DNA of 12,112 nucleotides from Prolixibacteraceae bacterium (GTDB lineage Bacteria; Bacteroidota; Bacteroidia; Bacteroidales; Prolixibacteraceae). The notes beneath the pieces are model-generated. The model did no database searches and was not told the DNA's origin. It worked only from the letters and a program-made list of their open reading frames with translations. Shown piece after piece: positions 7,150-12,112 of the stretch (its first letter is position 1; the number at the start of each line of letters is the position of its first letter). The DNA lies in assembly GCA_017998095.1 (NCBI GenBank), contig JAGODU010000118.1:1-12112 (forward strand), read 5' to 3'. Made by a program: the position numbers and the translations under genes.

Positions 7150-8079
7150 TTAGAAATACCTCGGCGATCTTACCCTCCCACGACCAAAGCTAAAGTCAAA
7201 GTTAAGGAATATTTCATGAGTTCCTGTATTATAAGGACCTAAATCATTCGTCGTCAAATCGTATGCATATCCAACCTTTAACTGCTTTGTCGCCTGTATC
7301 TGCGCCATCAAACCAATAGAATTTCCTATTCTGTAAGTTACCCCTAACCATAACCGGTCGTAAAATACACCCTGTGCCGTTATATCTGCCGACATAGGAG
7401 CATTTGGAGTAAACCTCACCATGAAATAGGGTTTAAATTTAATAATTCTTGTAATATCAAAAACATAACCACCCATAAAAAATGCATGTATCTGTTCCTT
7501 TGTTACAACTCCGGTCTCAATATCATCATTCCTTATCTTATTTGAAATAAGTTTCGGAATTGAGAATCCAAGATAGTAATTTGGCGTTGAATAATAAACA
7601 CCTACACCCGCATTTGGTAAAAATTTATATCCCAAATCTTTTTGAAATGCGGGATCATTGGGATCTGTATGCCCAAGGTCTATTTCTGTAAGTGCTACAC
7701 TGTAGAAACTTACCCCTGCCTTTAAACCAAATGCCAGATATCTGTCATTCGAGAAAATCAATGAATATGAATAATCTGCAAATATCCCCAGATTGTTTAC
7801 CTTGTATATCTTATCATTGACTATCGTTCCCCCTAATCCCATCTCATTGGTTATCGGTGAATGAACAAAAAATGTCTGCGTCCTCGGATTTTCAGGCCAG
7901 GTAGTATATTGCTCCCTTACTATTGCTGCAGCACTTGTTACCCCTTTTGCTCCTGCATATGCCGGATTTATTGACAACAACTGATTCATATACTGTGTAT
8001 ATAATGGATCCTGCTGTGCAAAGGAATCTACTCCTGCTACAATGAGAATGATTATTAATATGTATTTTATTTTATTCAA
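7150..8079 (-). CDS. PorP/SprF-family T9SS outer-membrane protein
   Basis: A 309-residue outer-membrane beta-barrel of the PorP/SprF family. Members act with the type IX secretion machinery, and SprF is needed to export the adhesin SprB. A signal peptide spans residues 1-21 (cleavage SFA-QQ). The mature N-terminus QQDPLYTQYMNQLLSINPAYAG is the family hallmark; further strands include NEMGLGGTIVNDKI and KQLKVGYAYDLTTNDLG. The C-terminus RVRSPRYF is also typical. The start is TTG at 8079-8077: the frame holds no ATG or GTG between it and the in-frame stop upstream, while AAGGA lies 11 nt before it. The gene follows the adhesin by 14 bp and precedes the OmpA-domain gene by 13 bp. It is probably the cognate export or attachment partner of the adhesin; specificity is inferred from position. 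Confidence 0.93.
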   Translation of the reverse strand: MNKIKYILIIILIVAGVDSFAQQDPLYTQYMNQLLSINPAYAGAKGVTSAAAIVREQYTTWPENPRTQTFFVHSPITNEMGLGGTIVNDKIYKVNNLGIFADYSYSLIFSNDRYLAFGLKAGVSFYSVALTEIDLGHTDPNDPAFQKDLGYKFLPNAGVGVYYSTPNYYLGFSIPKLISNKIRNDDIETGVVTKEQIHAFFMGGYVFDITRIIKFKPYFMVRFTPNAPMSADITAQGVFYDRLWLGVTYRIGNSIGLMAQIQATKQLKVGYAYDLTTNDLGPYNTGTHEIFLNFDFSFGRGRVRSPRYF

Positions 8080-8090
8080 ATCTTTTTTAT

Positions 8091-8095
8091 TCCTT
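8091..8095 (-). promoter_or_regulatory. Shine-Dalgarno-like site overlapping the adhesin stop codon
   Basis: AAGGA on the minus strand overlaps the adhesin TAA stop (8096-8094) and lies 11 nt before the PorP/SprF TTG start. It supports the TTG start and suggests translational coupling between cargo and partner. Bacteroidota often do not rely on such sites, so its strength is uncertain. Confidence 0.5.
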
Positions 8096-11000
8096 ATTCT
8101 GTTGCTATATAAATATTTCCCTTAACAGGATTCTTTTCTTTTGGTATTCTCTCATCATCACCCAAATCAAGTAAAAACATGTATGCACCACCGGGCACTA
8201 CCCCGCGGCCAATTCTTACTCCCTTATTGGCAACTCCGTTCCAAGGCTCATCATTTGAGTATTTTTCTTTCTTGTATACTACGTTACCCCATCTGTTGAA
8301 TATGGTAAATACATTGTATTCATACTTTTCAATGTTTTCTATTATAAGAAAATCATTTATACCATCACCATTAGGAGAAAATCCTCCGGGCACTATTGGC
8401 GGCCTTTCAAGCACTTTTATAATCACTATAGCTTCATCCGGATTTGAATATTTTGTTGAAACGATATATGTAAAAGTATCAACACCAACAAAATACGGGT
8501 CAGGTGTGTAAACTATATACGCATATACACTGTCACCGACTTGCTGAACTACTTCACTTATTGTTCCATGTGAAGGCTGCTGGATTACAATGAACATTTC
8601 AAAGTCATACTCATCATCAGGATCAATTATATCATTGGCCAAAACAGGTATTTTTATCGCTTCCTGCTGAGGAGTTACTGCATTATCATCTATTGCTATA
8701 AACGGATCTATCGGATATATCACATTTACCCTGTCTGTTACCGGACAACCATAAATATCTCTTACTTCAAGATAATATTCTCCGGTCTTTCCAATTCTCA
8801 CTGAATCACTCTTTCCATCAATTACCTGATTTTTATCCAAATCATAATGATACCATGTGTATTGCAAAGGTCCGACACCATTACTCATGCTTCCGTCAAG
8901 CCAAACTGAATCCTTCCCTGTTGGTTCTATATCCCGGCCTGCGTCAGCTACTGCCTTCTCTGCAACTTCAACCCAGACTTCTGCAGTATCACTGTCAAAA
9001 TATCCCATATAACTGCTCGTCACTACCAATGTGAACTTTTGAACTTCTTCTGCATCAAGATTTATATTTGATTTTACCTTTTCAGGACTTTCAACCTTGT
9101 TGGCAGGAGTCCACTTATATGTCAGGGTGCTCATACCCAAACTCTTTGATGCATTAAGTATATATCCGTTTTCCTGTGTCTTGTAACATGACCCGATTGT
9201 CGTATCATTTCCTGCATATGCTATCACTCTCTGATATACATCAACTATAAATGTTGAATCATTGTTTTCAGGCTTCGTCTCATGCATATCATGGTCTACC
9301 CATCCGGTATTAGGCAGCTTACCTGAATATACATCCGGCAACATACCTCTTACCAACAACTGAATATCATCGTATAACATCATCTGCGAAATGTAAAACG
9401 AACCCTTCCACGCTTCCCATGTCACTCCATCATCCAATGAAAACTGAGGTTTCGACAATCCTGAATATAATGTGTCGGTTATTACAATGTCGTTTGCCAA
9501 AGTCGAACCTAAGATGTTTATATCCAACTTATAAACAAGCGTGTCGCCCGATAATATATTTGCAGGTCCGCTCTTTACTATTTCAACATCTGTATAATAC
9601 CTGTCTTCCGATAATGATGTGATGTATACCGTTGCTGAAGAGCTATACATTTCTGCAGTCCCTACTTCATATATCTTATATGTAAAATAATCTGTCCCTT
9701 CAAACCCAAGGTTCGGTGTGTACTCAAAACTACCATCCGCCCTTAAGAATAATGACCCGTTTTGCGGCAGACTGTAACCTGTCATATCAAGCGATATTGC
9801 ATTGCCATCTGCATCATAGTCATTGGCCAAAATATTCCCCTTAATTGCTTTTTCAACGGCATAAAATGCATCATCTACTGCTATAGGCTTATGATTTTCC
9901 TGCGATAATTTGAATATATTTATAAATACATACGCTGTATCACAAAGCGATGGTTTTCCAAAGTCACAAATTCTATACTGAAACGAATCTATTCCTTCTT
10001 CTCCCGTATATGGAATATATGTCATCGTCCCGTCGGCCAGCAAGCTTACTTTTCCTTTCTTTGGAACACTCATTGGTGCTGTATTCAATGTAATCAACCC
10101 GCCATCATAATCAAAGTCATTCAACATCAGATTGTTTACCAATGTGTCGTTCTTGTTGATGAAGTAATAATCAGCATTGGCAACAGGCTGACTGTTAACC
10201 CGGCTGACATCAATGACTTTTATAAATACCTTTGCTTCCCTGCATAAATCAGGATTGTTATCATCACATATCCTGTAAGTAAACTGATCATCTCCAATGT
10301 AATTCTTGTCGGGTTTATATATGAAATTACCATTGTCAGATATATATACGTTATTAGCACTCGGCCCGTTTATTCCCGGAGGCGCAGGCAATAAATCTCC
10401 ATGGGCGGGCATCATCGTTACTCCCGTAAAATACAATGAATCACCATCCGGATCGTAATCATTAGTCATTAAATTGGCCATGACTGTATCGTTGATAACA
10501 ACAACGAGAATGTCGTTCACAGCATAAAGCTGATTTTCCCTTACAGTCAGGGTATCCATATCGGAACAACCATGCTTGTCAGTAATAATCAACATGTGAA
10601 TACCTGCCCCGTTTACTACAGGATGCAACTTGTCATTGCCCTTATATTCTTTAATCGGCATTCCATCGAGTGTAAACCATTCAAATTCAGAACCATCAGC
10701 AAAGGTGCTATTGCTTGCATCTATCTCTAATGGTATTCCTTCGTTATATTTTCGGTATGGAGGTCCTACATCTGCTACTACTTCAGGTGAAATATTGACC
10801 TTCACAGATGCCACTGATATTCTTTCTCCCGATGTAACCATCAGGGTAAATGTCATGGTCGTATCTCCTTTTACAGGAGTAAATGATGTTATTGAATCGT
10901 TCGGCGATTTTACCCAGGCTGAAGGCACCCATTGATAATAATCAATCGGATTGATGCTTAAACTCTTTGCTGCACTCAACACCGACGCCACATCACAAAA

Positions 11001-12112
11001 TCCTATCGTCTGGTCAAATTTGTTTTTATCTCCTCCCCACCTTTCTATCAACTCGGCCTTAGCCAGCAAATCACTGACTACTATTACCCTTGCCGTATCT
11101 ACATTCCTGTTATACGGGTCTCCCCAATCGTAACTATCGTCGAAAACGCCTGAAGCTACTGTTGCTGCATTATATACAATATCAGGTGCATCATTGGTGA
11201 GTTTTCCCCTTATTTGAACTTTAATACTGTCGCCGGGATCCAAATTGCCCACTGTGTATGCCCCTGTCCAAACCTGGTTAGTTATCCAGTTGTTTGTTGA
11301 ATATTTCCAGTCTGTTATATAGCGCGATAATGTATCTGTCACTGTTACACCTGTTGCCCTCACTACTCCCCTGTTGATAATGGTCAGCATGAATCTTACT
11401 CCTTCCGGTTCACCAATCTTTGCTTCTCTGTTGATTACATCCTTCCTGATATTAAGGTTTGCAATGTTTATATCATTATTAACCGTTATCCTTACGTATC
11501 CCTTTGAACATCGTGGTGGTTCTGCACTGTTACACAATTCGTATGTAAAATCATCAATGCCTGAGAATCCTGTCTTTGGAGTGTACACAAAACTACCATC
11601 CGCCTGTATTACTACTTTCCCTCCGTTCTTAGTGGTTTTATTATCAGGAGTGACAGTTAGGGTAAATAAATTATTCGGATCAAAGTCATTATCAAGTACG
11701 TTCTCCCCCGTCAATGGTGTGTTTATCCTGGTACTGTAATAATCAGGTATTGCAAACGGTAAATAATAAAATCTGTATACTACCACTGTATCTACACTTA
11801 TACACTTTGCCGCATCGGTTACTGTTAATGTATATGTTCCAAGTGAATCTGCACTTGCTATCCTTCCTATGTTCGTTCCTTCTATTATGTGACCATCTTT
11901 TGTTTGCCACAGATACTCAAGCCCGCTGGTTGGTGTTGTCAACCTTCCGTCAAGGGCTACATTTCCATCTATCATGAGGAACTTATCTGCCCCTGCATTT
12001 GCAAGCGGAGGTGGCAAAACTGTTACTGTCATAGTATCTGTATCTTCAATACCATCATCATCGGTTACCGTCAATACATATTTCGTTGTCTCACCTGCCC
12101 TGAACTCAGGGG
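8094..12112 (-). CDS. Giant modular T9SS cargo adhesin (5' end beyond window)
   Basis: At least 1339 residues; the frame stays open to the right edge, reading PEFRAGETTKYVLTVTDDDG, so the TTG at 12074 is internal and not the start. Counting from that codon as residue 1, the order is: end of a PKD-like domain (to 20); PKD (24-100); cadherin-like/Big_9 (108-198); DUF11 (203-335); two PKD-like (355-428, 430-513); three cadherin-like (517-622, 629-722, 729-820); DUF11 (826-946); two PKD-like (950-1038, 1039-1119); cadherin-like (1126-1221); and the gliding-motility-associated type B T9SS sorting domain (1226-1326). Several cadherin-like domains carry Asp-rich loops such as NDYDPDGDS, suggesting calcium binding. 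No enzymatic domain is seen. Its probable role is surface adhesion or gliding. It is the most upstream gene visible in this operon, ahead of PorP/SprF. Confidence 0.93.
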   Translation of the reverse strand, partial: PEFRAGETTKYVLTVTDDDGIEDTDTMTVTVLPPPLANAGADKFLMIDGNVALDGRLTTPTSGLEYLWQTKDGHIIEGTNIGRIASADSLGTYTLTVTDAAKCISVDTVVVYRFYYLPFAIPDYYSTRINTPLTGENVLDNDFDPNNLFTLTVTPDNKTTKNGGKVVIQADGSFVYTPKTGFSGIDDFTYELCNSAEPPRCSKGYVRITVNNDINIANLNIRKDVINREAKIGEPEGVRFMLTIINRGVVRATGVTVTDTLSRYITDWKYSTNNWITNQVWTGAYTVGNLDPGDSIKVQIRGKLTNDAPDIVYNAATVASGVFDDSYDWGDPYNRNVDTARVIVVSDLLAKAELIERWGGDKNKFDQTIGFCDVASVLSAAKSLSINPIDYYQWVPSAWVKSPNDSITSFTPVKGDTTMTFTLMVTSGERISVASVKVNISPEVVADVGPPYRKYNEGIPLEIDASNSTFADGSEFEWFTLDGMPIKEYKGNDKLHPVVNGAGIHMLIITDKHGCSDMDTLTVRENQLYAVNDILVVVINDTVMANLMTNDYDPDGDSLYFTGVTMMPAHGDLLPAPPGINGPSANNVYISDNGNFIYKPDKNYIGDDQFTYRICDDNNPDLCREAKVFIKVIDVSRVNSQPVANADYYFINKNDTLVNNLMLNDFDYDGGLITLNTAPMSVPKKGKVSLLADGTMTYIPYTGEEGIDSFQYRICDFGKPSLCDTAYVFINIFKLSQENHKPIAVDDAFYAVEKAIKGNILANDYDADGNAISLDMTGYSLPQNGSLFLRADGSFEYTPNLGFEGTDYFTYKIYEVGTAEMYSSSATVYITSLSEDRYYTDVEIVKSGPANILSGDTLVYKLDINILGSTLANDIVITDTLYSGLSKPQFSLDDGVTWEAWKGSFYISQMMLYDDIQLLVRGMLPDVYSGKLPNTGWVDHDMHETKPENNDSTFIVDVYQRVIAYAGNDTTIGSCYKTQENGYILNASKSLGMSTLTYKWTPANKVESPEKVKSNINLDAEEVQKFTLVVTSSYMGYFDSDTAEVWVEVAEKAVADAGRDIEPTGKDSVWLDGSMSNGVGPLQYTWYHYDLDKNQVIDGKSDSVRIGKTGEYYLEVRDIYGCPVTDRVNVIYPIDPFIAIDDNAVTPQQEAIKIPVLANDIIDPDDEYDFEMFIVIQQPSHGTISEVVQQVGDSVYAYIVYTPDPYFVGVDTFTYIVSTKYSNPDEAIVIIKVLERPPIVPGGFSPNGDGINDFLIIENIEKYEYNVFTIFNRWGNVVYKKEKYSNDEPWNGVANKGVRIGRGVVPGGAYMFLLDLGDDERIPKEKNPVKGNIYIATE
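8097..8399 (-). other. Type B T9SS C-terminal sorting domain (CHU_C / TIGR04131-like)
   Basis: The last 101 residues of the adhesin. Diagnostic motifs are GGFSPNGDGINDFLII, FTIFNRWGNVVYKKEKY with EPWNG, then VPGGAYMFLLDL and a final KGNIYIA strand. In characterised Bacteroidota such domains direct export by the type IX system, and type B cargo commonly needs a PorP/SprF partner, which is the next gene. Confidence 0.93.
8412..12112 (-). repeat. Higher-order repeat: PKD pair, cadherin-like, DUF11
   Basis: Three successive units make up the adhesin stalk. Unit 1 (11070-12112, cut by the edge) is PKD-PKD-cadherin-DUF11. Unit 2 (9237-11012) is PKD-PKD-cadherin x3-DUF11. Unit 3 (8412-9227) is PKD-PKD-cadherin, with the sorting domain where DUF11 would be. 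In each pair the first PKD-like member contains an FTLxVTS-like or YVLTVTD strand, and the second starts near (L/V)A(N/D)AG or VADVG and ends with a Cys-containing strand (AAKC, KHGC, IYGC). Divergence is high at the protein level. Confidence 0.75.
9615..10526 (-). repeat. Array of three tandem cadherin-like (Big_9) repeats in the adhesin
   Basis: Three repeats of roughly 92-106 residues (10209-10526, 9909-10190, 9615-9890). Each has an NDxDxDG-type loop, an ADG/DNG strand before a YTP/YKP/YIP turn, then a GxDxFxYxI strand. Related single copies occur at 11481-11753 and 8412-8699. The first two in the array carry a C-x7-C pair, as does the copy at 11481-11753; the third has Tyr at both positions. 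The first also has a Pro/Gly-rich insertion near residues 561-575. Confidence 0.85.

Noticed and set aside
12072..12074. TTG as the start of the adhesin.
   Set aside because: The frame continues upstream to the window edge with PKD-like sequence (PEFRAGETTKYV), so this codon is internal.

Overview
The window looks like chromosomal DNA of a member of the Bacteroidota, AT-rich and with type IX secretion (T9SS) genes. Support comes from a protein with a gliding-motility-associated (type B T9SS) C-terminal domain, a PorP/SprF-family protein, a TPR/PD40/OmpA protein resembling PorE, a DUF5777 barrel and a tRNA_anti-like protein. Three tRNA/dnaG promoters also carry the Bacteroidota -7 element TAnnTTTG. 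Nothing points to a phage, transposon, plasmid or CRISPR array.

Layout. Positions 1-1802 (minus) hold dnaG, DNA primase, with its 3' end cut by the left edge. Positions 1803-2308 are an RNA-gene region: a tRNA-Phe on the minus strand followed by an intrinsic terminator, and on the plus strand two tandem tRNA-Gln genes with anticodons UUG and CUG. The Phe and Gln units are divergent, each with a good Bacteroidota-type promoter.

Positions 2309-4980 (minus) are a tight four-gene envelope operon. In transcription order it encodes a LamG/concanavalin-like lipoprotein, a DUF5777 beta-barrel, a secreted YceI-family lipid-binding protein and a membrane-anchored OB-fold (tRNA_anti-like) protein. Its overall role is unknown. 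It ends 9 bp from the convergent tRNA-Gln pair with no terminator visible.

Positions 5045-12112 (minus) are a three-gene T9SS operon closed by a strong terminator at 5045-5078. Its genes are a giant modular adhesin-like protein (at least 1339 residues, N-terminus off the right edge), a PorP/SprF protein, and the PorE-like TPR/PD40/OmpA protein. The adhesin is the probable T9SS cargo, PorP/SprF its probable dedicated outer-membrane partner, and the OmpA protein a probable peptidoglycan anchor. Spacers are 14 and 13 bp. PorP/SprF appears to start at TTG, with a Shine-Dalgarno-like sequence overlapping the adhesin stop codon.

The most interesting structure is the adhesin's higher-order repeat: PKD pair, then one to three cadherin-like domains, then DUF11, repeated before the sorting domain. 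Two cadherin-like domains in different units still share a near-identical DNA tract. I did not find a clearly new system. The component families are known, but the LamG/DUF5777/YceI/OB-fold operon has no function I can name.
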